Shown piece by piece: positions 7,260 through 16,080 of a stretch of DNA of 64,000 nucleotides. A program made the position numbers and the translations under genes. The stretch is taken from contig CAKZLK010000043.1 of assembly GCA_937125455.1 (NCBI GenBank), positions 186,001 through 250,000 on the forward strand, read 5' to 3'. A model generated the notes under the pieces. That model was not told where the DNA came from, did no database searches, and was given only the letters and a program-made list of their open reading frames with translations. Position 1 is the stretch's first letter, and each line of letters opens with the position of its first letter. Origin of the DNA: an uncultured Aequorivita sp. (GTDB lineage: Bacteria > Bacteroidota > Bacteroidia > Flavobacteriales > Flavobacteriaceae).

Positions 7260-8990
7260 ATGTCTAAAAAATTAAATCAACTGGAGGCCACAGCTATCTG
7301 CGGCAACGATATAAGTTCTTCATGTTTATATGTTTCTGCACTGGCTATTTTTTATGCAGGGCAATATGCCTGGATTTCTCTTTTGATGGTTGCGGGCGTT
7401 TTATTTTTGTTCAGAAAAATTTACGGTGAAGTTGTTGGCGCATTGCCTCTAAATGGAGGAGCATACAATGCATTATTAAATACCACTAAAAAATCCACAG
7501 CATCTATCGCTGCTTCTTTAACGGTACTCTCTTATATGGCTACGGCGGTACTTTCTGCCAGTGAAGCGGTTAAATATGCACATAGTGTTTGGGATGTAAT
7601 TCCAGTGTTTCCCGTAACTGTTGGACTTTTATTACTGTTTATGGGACTGGTCATTTTAGGAATAGGTGAATCTTCAAAAGTGGCCGTTTTTATCTTTCTT
7701 TTCCATCTTTTTTCCTTAACTCTATTATGTGGATTTTGCCTTTATTTTTTTTTCACGAACGGTTTTGAGACTTTAATTGCAAATTTCAAAATGCCTGTTG
7801 GCGGAAGCATAACTACGGCGCTCTTTTTTGGCTTTTCTGCAGCTATGCTTGGTATTAGTGGATTTGAAAGTTCAGCAAATTACGTTGAGGAACAACAGGC
7901 GGGAGTCTTCCCAAAAACCTTACGCAATATGTGGATTGTAGTAAGTATTTTCAACCCTCTTATAGCTTTTCTTGCTTTGGGCTTACTGCCACAGGAAGTG
8001 GTAAATAACAACCAAGACGCCTTGCTCTCTTATCTTGGCGAAACCTCAGGGGGGCATTGGTTATCAATTTTAATTGGTATTGACGCAGCTTTGGTGTTGA
8101 GCGGAGCAGTGCTAACTTCCTATGTTGGCGTTGGCGGCTTAATGGAACGTATGGCATTGGATAGGGTGCTCCCAAGTTTTTTATTAAAAAGAAACAAAAG
8201 GAAAAGTCCCTATTTAATCTTTATCTTGTTCTTTGCTTTATGCAGCTCCATTCTTCTAGTCACTCATGGGGACTTACCTTCGTTAGCTGGTGTTTACACT
8301 ATTGCATTTCTTTCTGTAATGGTACTTTTCGGAATTGGAAACCTTTTGTTGAAATTTAATAGAGAAAACCTGCCAAGACCGGAGCGAGCTTCCTACTTTG
8401 CGGTTTTTATTGCAATCGCTTCAGTTATAGCCGCATTGATTGGAAATATATTTTTAAACCCTGAGTTTTTAGGCACTTTTTTTGAATATCTAGCCCCAAC
8501 ACTTTTTGTAGTCTTTTTTATGCTCTATTACCATTATATTCTTAAAGCAGTACTTCTTTTTATAGATTATATTGCTCCCGATGATAGTAAGCTTTTTAGA
8601 AATTGGAATCGCATTACAAAAACTAAATTACAGCATTTGACAAGCAAACAATTTGTGTTTTTCACTAATAATGATAATGTAGAAACACTTAACAGAGTGA
8701 TGCAGTATGTTAAACAAAATGAACCCACAAAACAAATAAAAATTGTGGCCGTGCTTGATAAGGGAATGAAAGCGGCCAACAACTTAAAATCTGATATTGA
8801 AGTTCTGGATAGAGCATATCCAGAGGTTAAAATCCAATTTGTTGAAGAACCTGGAAAATTTGGTCCGGAAAAAATAAAAGAGCTCTCAAAAAGATGGAAC
8901 ATTCCAATTAATTTCATGTTCATTGGAGCGCCTGGTGAAAATTTCCCGTATAGAGTTCAGCAATTGGGAGAAGTACGGGTTATTATTTGA
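7260..8990 (+). CDS. APC-superfamily permease with C-terminal soluble domain
   Basis: A 576-residue inner-membrane transporter, probably for amino acids or amines by proton symport or exchange. There are about 12 hydrophobic segments between residues 20 and 440. The first helix carries the APC-like unwound motif (ATAICGNDISSSCLYVSAL), and GFSAAMLGISGFESSANYVEE near 190-210 matches the TM6 region of the family. The last ~130 residues (from about 450) are soluble with a Rossmann-like pattern (FVFFTNNDN, IKIVAVLDKGM, FMFIGAPGENF), like the universal-stress-type tails of some APC permeases. Substrate cannot be told. It stands alone, 90 bases past the tRNA-Leu terminator. Confidence 0.85.
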   Translation: MSKKLNQLEATAICGNDISSSCLYVSALAIFYAGQYAWISLLMVAGVLFLFRKIYGEVVGALPLNGGAYNALLNTTKKSTASIAASLTVLSYMATAVLSASEAVKYAHSVWDVIPVFPVTVGLLLLFMGLVILGIGESSKVAVFIFLFHLFSLTLLCGFCLYFFFTNGFETLIANFKMPVGGSITTALFFGFSAAMLGISGFESSANYVEEQQAGVFPKTLRNMWIVVSIFNPLIAFLALGLLPQEVVNNNQDALLSYLGETSGGHWLSILIGIDAALVLSGAVLTSYVGVGGLMERMALDRVLPSFLLKRNKRKSPYLIFILFFALCSSILLVTHGDLPSLAGVYTIAFLSVMVLFGIGNLLLKFNRENLPRPERASYFAVFIAIASVIAALIGNIFLNPEFLGTFFEYLAPTLFVVFFMLYYHYILKAVLLFIDYIAPDDSKLFRNWNRITKTKLQHLTSKQFVFFTNNDNVETLNRVMQYVKQNEPTKQIKIVAVLDKGMKAANNLKSDIEVLDRAYPEVKIQFVEEPGKFGPEKIKELSKRWNIPINFMFIGAPGENFPYRVQQLGEVRVII

Positions 8991-9037
8991 TTTTTAAAAA
9001 GTCTATTTTTCAATGTAAATGTAATGCCAACAATCGT

Positions 9038-9045
9038 TATATTTG
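9038..9045 (+). promoter_or_regulatory. -7 promoter box for the HupE-like gene
   Basis: TATATTTG matches TAnnTTTG exactly, 26 bases before the ATG at 9072. There is no clear -33 TTG. Confidence 0.5.
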
Positions 9046-9071
9046 GCAAACCCTGAAAAACACTATCCCCA

Positions 9072-9650
9072 ATGTCTGATTTCTGGTTGTATTTTAATCT
9101 CGGGCTCCATCACGTTTTGGATTGGAAAGCCTATGACCACATCCTATTCTTGATTGTACTATGCGCTGCCTATACCTTTTCTTCGTGGAAGAGGTTATTA
9201 CTTTTGGTCACCATGTTCACTTTGGGCCATACCCTTTCACTGCTTTTAGCCAGCTATAATGTAGTTAGCGTTTCTGGAAAAGTTATTGAATTTTTGATTC
9301 CTATGACCATTCTTTTTACAGCACTATTTAATCTTTTTACAGCTGGCAAGGAGAAAAAAATGGAAAAGATGGGCATATTTTATATTGTCACTATTTTCTT
9401 CGGATTGATTCATGGTTTGGGTTTTGCCTCTTTCTTTACAAAATTAGATAGCGGAGGTGGGATTTTACCATTACTAGAATTCGCCCTTGGAATTGAAACC
9501 GCACAAATAATAGTCGTACTAATAATTTTGATTATTGCATTTATCTTTCAAACTGTTTTCCGCTTCAACAAACGTGATTGGGTTTTAGTGGTTTCCTCAT
9601 TAGTTATTGGAATGGTTGTCCCAATGCTTATTAATAACTGGATATTTTAA
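9072..9650 (+). CDS. HupE/UreJ family membrane protein
   Basis: A 192-residue protein with about six membrane segments. The start GLHHVLDWKAYDHILFLIVL keeps the His/Asp motif of the HupE/UreJ family (H-x3-D then DH), which in characterised members is tied to nickel or cobalt entry. A second conserved segment, FFGLIHGLGFASFF, lies near 114-127. No urease or hydrogenase genes are nearby, so the metal and partner are unknown; many flavobacteria carry this gene alone. It has its own -7 box. Confidence 0.8.
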   Translation: MSDFWLYFNLGLHHVLDWKAYDHILFLIVLCAAYTFSSWKRLLLLVTMFTLGHTLSLLLASYNVVSVSGKVIEFLIPMTILFTALFNLFTAGKEKKMEKMGIFYIVTIFFGLIHGLGFASFFTKLDSGGGILPLLEFALGIETAQIIVVLIILIIAFIFQTVFRFNKRDWVLVVSSLVIGMVVPMLINNWIF

Positions 9651-9779
9651 AAAATACCTTTCGAAAAACTACAAATACCTCAGGTTATCAATACCCCAAT
9701 CTTACTTTGGCAATAACTTAACAACATTTTTTTTGGCAGTGGCGTAACTTCCAAGTAATTTCGTTGTCTATTTAAAAGT

Positions 9780-10214
9780 ATGAAAGACAGCAAACAACGC
9801 AAGTACGATATTGCCTATCTGCGAATGGCTCAAGAATGGAGCAAATTATCTTATTGCAAGCGAAGACAGGTTGGCGCGCTTATTGTGAAAGATAAAATGA
9901 TTATCAGCGATGGCTACAACGGTACGCCTACAGGTTTTGAAAATATATGTGAAGATGACGAAGGCTATACTAAATGGTACGTGTTACACGCCGAAGCAAA
10001 CGCAATTCTAAAAGTGGCATCGTCAACGCAGGCTTGTCAAGGAGCAACACTATACATTACCATGTCGCCCTGTAAAGAATGTAGCAAATTGATACACCAA
10101 GCTGGTATAAAAAGAATGGTTTATTTCAACGAATATAAAGACAACTCCGGGATTACTTTCCTTGAAAAAGCTGGAGTAAGCATAAAGCATATTTCAGATT
10201 TGGATTCAGAATAA
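9780..10214 (+). CDS. Deoxycytidylate (dCMP) deaminase family protein
   Basis: Zinc deaminase that likely converts dCMP to dUMP for dTTP synthesis. It is 144 residues. The zinc site is HAE at 70-72 (catalytic Glu72) plus PCKEC at 97-101 (Cys98, Cys101). The substrate-side motif DGYNGTPTGF at 44-53 fits the dCMP deaminase/ComEB group rather than cytidine deaminase. The stop overlaps the next start by one base (TAATG at 10212-10216), so it is coupled to the S41 peptidase gene, an arrangement usual in flavobacteria. Confidence 0.93.
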   Translation: MKDSKQRKYDIAYLRMAQEWSKLSYCKRRQVGALIVKDKMIISDGYNGTPTGFENICEDDEGYTKWYVLHAEANAILKVASSTQACQGATLYITMSPCKECSKLIHQAGIKRMVYFNEYKDNSGITFLEKAGVSIKHISDLDSE

Positions 10215-11815
10215 TGGGAAATCAAAAAAAATACTTGCCACTGTGGATAGGATTAGCGCTTGCCGCGGGTGTTTTTATTGGGTCGAAACTAAATTTTAAC
10301 GATACCACCGAAAAAATATTTGCTACAAATTCCAAAAAAGACAAACTCAACAGGCTCATAGATTATATAGACTATGAATATGTGGACAATGTAAATACTG
10401 ACAGTATAGTAGATGTTACCGTAAATGGAATACTCGAAAATTTAGACCCCCATTCTGTTTACATTCCGAAAAGTGAATACCAACACAATGCAGATGATAT
10501 GCGCGGTGCATTCACAGGTATTGGTGTTAGTTTCTATGTTTATAAAGATACCATTGCCGTAATCCGTTCCATTGAAGGAGGGCCTGCCGAAAAAGCTGGA
10601 ATAAAGGGCGGGGATCGTATTTTATATGCTGATGGAAAAAAACTTTTTGGCGAATTGGTGCAACGCGATAGCATTTCAAATTATTTAAAAGGAGAAATAA
10701 ATAGCAAAGTAGCACTCGATATTTACCGTCCTAGTGAAAATAAAACACTTGAAGTAAAAGTTAGGAGAAAACAAGTTCCACTCGTTAGTGTAGATGCTTC
10801 TTATAAGCTATCTGACGATTTGGGGTATATAAAACTGAATCGTTTTTCCGAAACAACTTATAAAGAGTTTGAAACCGCTCTCGATAAACTGAAAGAACAG
10901 GGCATTTCAAAACTAGTTTTGGATCTTCGAAACAATCCAGGAGGCTATATCTCCACGGCAGAACGCGTGGTGGATGAATTCTTGGAAAACAAAAAACTAG
11001 TCCTTATTACAAAAAATAAAAGCGGCGAAATCAACAAAACATTCGCCACGCGCCAAGGAGATTTTGAACATGGAAAATTATATGTCCTTATTAACGAAAA
11101 TTCCGCTTCCGCTAGTGAAATTGTAGCTGGAGCACTTCAAGATAATGACAAAGGAACAATAATTGGTCGTCGCTCTTTTGGAAAAGGTCTCGTGCAACGT
11201 GAAATGTCACTGGGCGATGGCAGTGCAGTTCGGTTAACTATTGCGCGTTATTATACCCCAACGGGCCGTTCCATTCAAAGACCCTACGGAAACGGAAATG
11301 ATAACTATTATGACGATTATGAAAAACGCTACCGAAATGGAGAATTAATCCATGCAGACAGTATAAAAGTTGCGGATTCCCTAAAATACGTTACCCCAAA
11401 AGGAAAAGTAGTGTATGGCGGCGGTGGAATTATACCCGACGTTTTTGTGCCGAAGGACACAAGTGTGGAGAACGAAACCCTGCAATATGTTTCGCGAAGT
11501 GGGTTTATGAGTTATTTCATCTTTGAATACCTCGAAAAAAACAGAACTTTCTTTAAAGGAATGAAATTCGACTCTTTTAAAAAGAATTTTAAGGTGGATG
11601 ATAAACTTTCCAAAGAGTTTATTGAATATGCAAAGTTCAATGAAGCGCAGATAGACCTTTCAAAATATACCGAAGAATTAAAAAGAACCTTAAAGGCCAA
11701 TATTGCTCAACAACTTTTCGGCCCTAATGAATACGAAATAATTCTTAACGAAACAGATCCAATGCTCTTGAAAGTTTTGGAGCTGGAAGCCAATAATCAT
11801 TTAGATGAAAAATAG
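10214..11815 (+). CDS. S41 family C-terminal processing peptidase
   Basis: A 533-residue periplasmic tail-specific protease anchored by an N-terminal membrane segment (residues 8-23). A PDZ domain lies at about 95-170 (GIGVSFYVYKDTIAV, GPAEKAGIKGGDRIL). The catalytic core has the serine motif SASASE near 297-302 and lysine in SFGKG near 322-326. The region after residue 370 (NDNYYDDYEKRYRNGE...) and the C-terminal helical part are typical of Bacteroidota homologues. Substrates are probably envelope or secreted proteins. Co-transcribed with dCMP deaminase. It ends 5 bases before a convergent gene, with no clear terminator between them. Confidence 0.93.
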   Translation: MGNQKKYLPLWIGLALAAGVFIGSKLNFNDTTEKIFATNSKKDKLNRLIDYIDYEYVDNVNTDSIVDVTVNGILENLDPHSVYIPKSEYQHNADDMRGAFTGIGVSFYVYKDTIAVIRSIEGGPAEKAGIKGGDRILYADGKKLFGELVQRDSISNYLKGEINSKVALDIYRPSENKTLEVKVRRKQVPLVSVDASYKLSDDLGYIKLNRFSETTYKEFETALDKLKEQGISKLVLDLRNNPGGYISTAERVVDEFLENKKLVLITKNKSGEINKTFATRQGDFEHGKLYVLINENSASASEIVAGALQDNDKGTIIGRRSFGKGLVQREMSLGDGSAVRLTIARYYTPTGRSIQRPYGNGNDNYYDDYEKRYRNGELIHADSIKVADSLKYVTPKGKVVYGGGGIIPDVFVPKDTSVENETLQYVSRSGFMSYFIFEYLEKNRTFFKGMKFDSFKKNFKVDDKLSKEFIEYAKFNEAQIDLSKYTEELKRTLKANIAQQLFGPNEYEIILNETDPMLLKVLELEANNHLDEK

Positions 11816-11820
11816 GAACA

Positions 11821-12018
11821 TTACTTTTTTGTTTTGGCCGCTATTTTTTTTGAAATAAGTAAAATACCAAGCATCAAAATTGCACACAATCCTGCTAAAA
11901 TACTTATTAAAGCAACAGAGCTGTCCCCTTCAAGCAAGTTATTAAAATCAAGTTCGGTTGCATTATAAATAACAAGCCCAGCCGCAACGGCAATCAAAAC
12001 GTAGATAAAAATTTTCAT
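11821..12018 (-). CDS. Small two-helix membrane protein, function unknown
   Basis: A 65-residue protein with two hydrophobic helices (2-18 and 35-56), an acidic loop (ELDFNNLLEGDSS) and a basic tail (KKIAAKTKK). I do not recognise a family. It begins 6 bases after the MarC gene stops on the same strand, so the two are probably one transcript. The start is ATG. Absence of paralogue hints leaves only a membrane location as inference. Confidence 0.7.
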   Translation of the reverse strand: MKIFIYVLIAVAAGLVIYNATELDFNNLLEGDSSVALISILAGLCAILMLGILLISKKIAAKTKK

Positions 12019-12024
12019 TGTTCT

Positions 12025-12606
12025 TTAATTAAAAAGTTCTTGAATGTTTGAGGTGAAAAGCTTCACCGCTATAGCTAACAAAATTACACCAAATATTTTT
12101 TGAATAACCGCAATTCCATTCTTACCTAAAAAATTCTGTAACTTTCCTGAAGTTTTCAAAACAGCATAAATAATAACAATATTTATCAATATTGCCACAA
12201 TAATATTCTCAATGGCATATTCCGCGCGTAGGGAAAGCAAAGTTGTCAAGCTACCAGGACCAGCCAAAAGTGGAAATGCCAAGGGAAAAATAGAGGCCAT
12301 ATCTGGACTGGAATCTTCTTCTTTAAAAAGAGTTACGCCTAGAATCATTTCCAAGGCTATAAAGAAAAGTATCAAAGCTCCAGCTACCGCAAATTCGTTG
12401 ACATTTACACCGATCAGCTTCAAAATGCTTTCTCCCAAAAAAAGAAAAACAATCATCAAAACAGCAGCAATTACAGAAGCTTTACCAGAATTAATGTGGC
12501 CCGCTTTTTTGCGAAGACCAATAATAATAGGAATATTCCCAATTATATCAATCACGGCAAAAAGCACCATTGTGGCTGTAACTATTTCCTTAAAATTTAA
12601 AACCAT
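12025..12606 (-). CDS. MarC family integral membrane protein
   Basis: A 193-residue protein with six hydrophobic segments. MarC family markers are LFAVIDIIGNIPIIIGL at 16-32 and FPLAFPLLAGPGSLTTLLSL near 107-126, which contain the two inverted half-repeats' conserved Pro and Gly positions. The family was once linked to multiple antibiotic resistance, but that has been withdrawn for E. coli MarC; transport of small molecules is assumed, not shown. It is the first gene of a two-gene unit and has a good promoter. Confidence 0.9.
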   Translation of the reverse strand: MVLNFKEIVTATMVLFAVIDIIGNIPIIIGLRKKAGHINSGKASVIAAVLMIVFLFLGESILKLIGVNVNEFAVAGALILFFIALEMILGVTLFKEEDSSPDMASIFPLAFPLLAGPGSLTTLLSLRAEYAIENIIVAILINIVIIYAVLKTSGKLQNFLGKNGIAVIQKIFGVILLAIAVKLFTSNIQELFN

Positions 12607-12624
12607 AGCTTTTATTTAAGGGCG

Positions 12625-12652
12625 CAAAATTAGACAATTAAATTTGATGCAA
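12625..12652 (-). promoter_or_regulatory. marC-family gene promoter (-33 TTG, -7 TAATTTTG)
   Basis: On the minus strand TTG (12650-12652) is followed after 17 bases by TAATTTTG (12625-12632), an exact match, 18 bases before the ATG. Confidence 0.65.
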
Positions 12653-12711
12653 GAACCCAAATCCCCGTTAATAAAAGTATAATTTCTACTTAATAAAATG
12701 AGCAAACAAGC

Positions 12712-12719
12712 TATATTTG
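12712..12719 (+). promoter_or_regulatory. -7 box immediately before the DUF3109 ATG
   Basis: TATATTTG is an exact TAnnTTTG match. Only 4 bases separate it from the ATG at 12724, so transcription should start at or next to the start codon. Confidence 0.5.
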
Positions 12720-12723
12720 CCAG

Positions 12724-13287
12724 ATGTTTCAATTAGGTAAAGCAATAGTTTCTGAAGACATTATCGAAAAAGATTTTGTTTGTAACCTCCATGCTTGCAA
12801 AGGCGCTTGTTGTATTGAAGGCGAAGCCGGAGCGCCCATAACTGAAGAAGAAGTAGCCATTCTTAAAGAAATCTACCCAAAAGTAAAACCCTTTCTTCGC
12901 CCCGAAGGCATTGCATCTATTGAAAAACAGGGTACCTACATCAAAACTGATTTAGATGAACTGGAAACCCCTTTGGTAGATGGAAAAGAGTGTGCTTACG
13001 TAACTTTTACCGATAAAGGTATCGCAAGCTGTGGAATTGAAGACGCCTTCAACGCTGGCACAATTGATTTCATAAAACCAATTTCTTGCCATTTATATCC
13101 AGTACGTGTTCAGGACTATAGTGAATTTGCAGCCGTAAACTACCATCGCTGGCCCATTTGTGATGACGCTTGTGCTTTAGGAAAGGAACTAAAAGTGCCG
13201 GTATATAAATTTGTAAAGACCGCCCTCATTCGAAAATTTGGCGAAAACTGGTACGCAGAGCTCGAAAAAGTAGCTTCAGAAATGTAA
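12724..13287 (+). CDS. DUF3109 family protein (Cys-rich, putative metal-binding)
   Basis: A 187-residue soluble protein of the DUF3109 family. The N-terminus carries CNLHACKGACCIEGEAGAP (residues 20-38), and further Cys residues occur at about 88, 100, 121, 139 and 143. This spread resembles the zinc/iron-chelating YkgJ-type families, so binding of a metal cluster is likely but unproved. The ATG lies 4 bases after a perfect -7 box, which suggests a leaderless transcript. It is divergent from the MarC gene. Confidence 0.88.
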   Translation: MFQLGKAIVSEDIIEKDFVCNLHACKGACCIEGEAGAPITEEEVAILKEIYPKVKPFLRPEGIASIEKQGTYIKTDLDELETPLVDGKECAYVTFTDKGIASCGIEDAFNAGTIDFIKPISCHLYPVRVQDYSEFAAVNYHRWPICDDACALGKELKVPVYKFVKTALIRKFGENWYAELEKVASEM

Positions 13288-13390
13288 TTCTTCAAATTAT
13301 CTTCTTCTTTATAAATAACATATTTTACTGATATTGATTATATTAGTGCCTCCATTCAATAAATTTATTCACTAACTAAAATTTTCAATT

Positions 13391-13993
13391 ATGAAAAAGT
13401 ATGTATTTGCGCTATTTATCTTTTCTTCTTTATTGAGTTGCAAGGACAATCCCGTGAGCAAAAAAATAAAGGAAACAAAAGATGCAGTTTCTAACACCAC
13501 AAACGCTGTTCAGGAAATGACCAAAATGCAGGACGACATAAAAGAGCTTCAGGAAACCACACCATTAACCAATGAAGAATTAAAATCGTGGCTTCCCGAT
13601 GAAGTTGAAGGCATGAAGCGCATAAGCTATAAGGCGGGGCAAGCAGGAATGATGAATATTTCTTCCATTGAGGCTGCATATGCTAATGAGGACAAATCAA
13701 AGAAATTTTCCATAAGTATTATTGACGGTGCTGGACAGGTAGGCGCAGCAGCAACTGCAGGCATGAGGATGGTATTGTCCCAAGATTTTGAAGAAGAAGA
13801 TGAAAACGGTTCCCGCAAAACAGTTACCAAAAACGGTAAAAAAGCTATTGAGGAATATCGTTCAGGCAATAACAGTAGTAAAATACAATTAATGGAAGGC
13901 AACAGATTCTACCTAGAGGCTAAAGGCACCAATATGGATTTGGATGAAACCTGGGACGCCATTGACGAAATAGACCTACAGAAATTAGGTTAA
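13391..13993 (+). CDS. Lipoprotein, function unknown
   Basis: A 200-residue protein with a lipoprotein signal: MKKYVFALFIFSSLLSC, lipobox LLSC with Cys17. The mature start is a Lys/Thr/Val-rich helix (20-50) followed by a mixed alpha/beta domain (60-200) with no motif I recognise. Homologues in flavobacteria are annotated only as hypothetical or transmembrane proteins. It stands alone, with a strong terminator after it. An envelope location is the only supported inference. Confidence 0.8.
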   Translation: MKKYVFALFIFSSLLSCKDNPVSKKIKETKDAVSNTTNAVQEMTKMQDDIKELQETTPLTNEELKSWLPDEVEGMKRISYKAGQAGMMNISSIEAAYANEDKSKKFSISIIDGAGQVGAAATAGMRMVLSQDFEEEDENGSRKTVTKNGKKAIEEYRSGNNSSKIQLMEGNRFYLEAKGTNMDLDETWDAIDEIDLQKLG

Positions 13994-14015
13994 ACAATTA
14001 GTTTAACTTCAGATT

Positions 14016-14050
14016 AAAAGCCGAAAACTTCATTGTTTTCGGCTTTTTTT
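14016..14050 (+). terminator. Terminator after the 13.4 kb lipoprotein gene
   Basis: AAAAGCCGAAAAC (14016-14028) pairs with GTTTTCGGCTTTT (14035-14047) across a 6-base loop, followed by T residues. Confidence 0.9.
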
Positions 14051-14113
14051 GTTTGTGTTACATCTGTTATAGAGATTGTTACAATAGTCATAATGCTTTC
14101 TATTAACCTGATA

Positions 14114-14121
14114 TAGATTTG
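14114..14121 (+). promoter_or_regulatory. -7 box upstream of the T9SS substrate gene at 14203
   Basis: TAGATTTG matches TAnnTTTG exactly. It predicts a 5' leader of about 75 bases. There is no convincing -33 TTG at standard spacing. Confidence 0.45.
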
Positions 14122-14202
14122 TTTGAAATTTAAATCACTCAATAGTAAATACTCCTCAATTATAAAGTGAAATAAACAAATATTAATTAAAAACATGTAA
14201 TC

Positions 14203-15921
14203 ATGAAAAATGTAATTACCTTTTTAATGTGCTCACTTTGTATAATCACAGGGATTGCACAGTCAGATTTAAGCGGGAACACAACTATTATTCCGCAAAG
14301 AACTCCCGAACTTGAAGCCTTATACCAACAGTCAAAGGCTCTTGAACAAAACGGAACAGCAGCGGAAATAAACGCCAACCGAATTGCCATAAAAAATGCT
14401 TGGCAGGAAATTGATCCAAACGTTGCCGCACTTTACAAACCAATCACTACCAATAGATTACCAGAAACTGTAGAGAATCTTCCGATTAATGGTGTATACA
14501 CACCCATCGAAATTTTAGAGCGTGACGGCGAAGGGATTATTCCTGAATGGGGAACAGATCAATTATTGCGAAATGATTATGTTGATGCGGTAGCTATGGA
14601 TAAAGACAGGGTCTCTGGAGATATCTATGTGGGAATATATGAAAACATCATCGATTTTGGCGGAACCTTTGACTCCATTTTTGTTTACCGATCACAAGAT
14701 GGTGGGCTTTCATTTGATGAATGGAAAAAAGTGGGCGTAACTGCACCTATGCGTAAAATGCAACTCATAACATATGATGATAGTTACCTAATTGCCTATT
14801 TAGTAACAGACAGTAAAAATTTCCAAGCCTGGAGATGGGATACTAATACGGGTACATTTGATGCTCAAGTTATTGCAAGCGATGTAATTGATTTTGGTGT
14901 AGATACCAATTATCCAGGAGTAGGAACTCAAAGAAGTTTTGCAACCTATCAAAAATCTGATCACACTACATATTCCGCACGAAGTACATCTGGAAGTTTT
15001 GGTTTTGATTGGGTAGATGAAAACTCTCTTGCAATAGTTGGAGAGCAAATTGAATTTGCATATGGATATTTGGGAGCTTGTTACACCACTTTTATCGGTT
15101 TCAATTCCAGAAGCTTACGCGCTAATGTTAATAGTAACTATAATGACCCAGCTTCATGGGCAAGCAATGAAACTATAACAGATGGAAGCCTCATTGAATC
15201 CCTTAATCCAACTATTTGCGCAGTACGCAGAGATCTGGCAAGTGATGAGGTATTGATCATTACATCCTCTAGAGCTGCAGGATCTTCAGACTCATATACG
15301 GGACAGGCCTATAGGAGAGAAAGTGGAGCAGCCTATACACCAATAAACTATATAGGCGCAGGAACTGATGCCAATATTGCCCATATTGATAGTTGGATGC
15401 AAAAATTAAATAACTCTGAAATTATAGAAACCTCATATGTTCGGGATGATATTGATAATTCTTCAAATGATTTGAACCGCTCTTTTCAATATGACGGAAC
15501 ATCATTTGGCCCTTTTGAAGAGGTGAACGACACTGGTATTGATGTGTTTGATGGGTTTGCGTCTGCGGTTGCAGAAACTCCTGACAATAACCCATGCATG
15601 GCTTTTGCAGGAACCAGTGGTGGAGGCGGCTTTGGATTTGGACTCTATTTTGATGCCCAAAATTCTATCGTTGGAGTTGAAGAAAACAGTTTTGAAGGTT
15701 TCAAATTCTTTCCAAACCCTGCACAGGAAATCCTGAACCTTTCAGCAAACAACACTATTGAAAATGTTTCACTATTTTCTTTACTTGGACAAAAAGTTAT
15801 GAATACTTCAGTAGATCAAAATAATTCTTCAATCAATATAGCATCCCTAACACCGGGAGTTTACCTTATGAAGGTAATGATTGATGGAAAATCAGCTACA
15901 TACAAAATCATTAAACAATAA
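14203..15921 (+). CDS. T9SS type A sorting domain protein, BNR/sialidase-propeller-like body
   Basis: A 572-residue exported protein. Signal peptide at 1-19 (MKNVITFLMCSLCIITGIA, then QS). The body (about 100-490) has repeated elements such as VFVYRSQDGGLSFDEWKKVG (written FIVYRSQDGGLSF in related BNR repeats) and VAMDKDRVSGDIYVG, which look like blades of a beta-propeller, but I cannot name an enzymatic activity. The C-terminal ~75 residues are a T9SS type A domain: FFPNPAQEILNL, VSLFSLLGQKV, LTPGVYLMKV, ending KIIKQ. It is expected to be secreted by the type IX system or attached to the surface. It has its own terminator. Confidence 0.85.
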   Translation: MKNVITFLMCSLCIITGIAQSDLSGNTTIIPQRTPELEALYQQSKALEQNGTAAEINANRIAIKNAWQEIDPNVAALYKPITTNRLPETVENLPINGVYTPIEILERDGEGIIPEWGTDQLLRNDYVDAVAMDKDRVSGDIYVGIYENIIDFGGTFDSIFVYRSQDGGLSFDEWKKVGVTAPMRKMQLITYDDSYLIAYLVTDSKNFQAWRWDTNTGTFDAQVIASDVIDFGVDTNYPGVGTQRSFATYQKSDHTTYSARSTSGSFGFDWVDENSLAIVGEQIEFAYGYLGACYTTFIGFNSRSLRANVNSNYNDPASWASNETITDGSLIESLNPTICAVRRDLASDEVLIITSSRAAGSSDSYTGQAYRRESGAAYTPINYIGAGTDANIAHIDSWMQKLNNSEIIETSYVRDDIDNSSNDLNRSFQYDGTSFGPFEEVNDTGIDVFDGFASAVAETPDNNPCMAFAGTSGGGGFGFGLYFDAQNSIVGVEENSFEGFKFFPNPAQEILNLSANNTIENVSLFSLLGQKVMNTSVDQNNSSINIASLTPGVYLMKVMIDGKSATYKIIKQ

Positions 15922-15942
15922 GAGGAGATTGTTTAATGTTGA

Positions 15943-15980
15943 AAAAGAAGGGGTTTGCTTTTAGCGGCCCCTTTTTTATT
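15943..15980 (+). terminator. Probable terminator after the 14.2 kb T9SS substrate gene
   Basis: AAGGGG (15948-15953) pairs with CCCCTT (15968-15973) around a 14-base loop, followed by TTTTATT. The stem is short but GC-rich. Confidence 0.65.
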
Positions 15981-16068
15981 TGAAATAGATTCTTATAAAG
16001 AACTGTAGGATTACGGCTTTGTTTTTGATAAATATTTCTAGAATCCAATACCTATCGAGTCATTTCAT

Positions 16069-16076
16069 TATATTTA
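16069..16076 (+). promoter_or_regulatory. -7-like box immediately before the 16.1 kb TPR gene
   Basis: TATATTTA matches 7 of 8 positions of TAnnTTTG and lies 4 bases before the ATG at 16081, the same geometry as at DUF3109. Confidence 0.35.
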
Positions 16077-16080
16077 CGGC

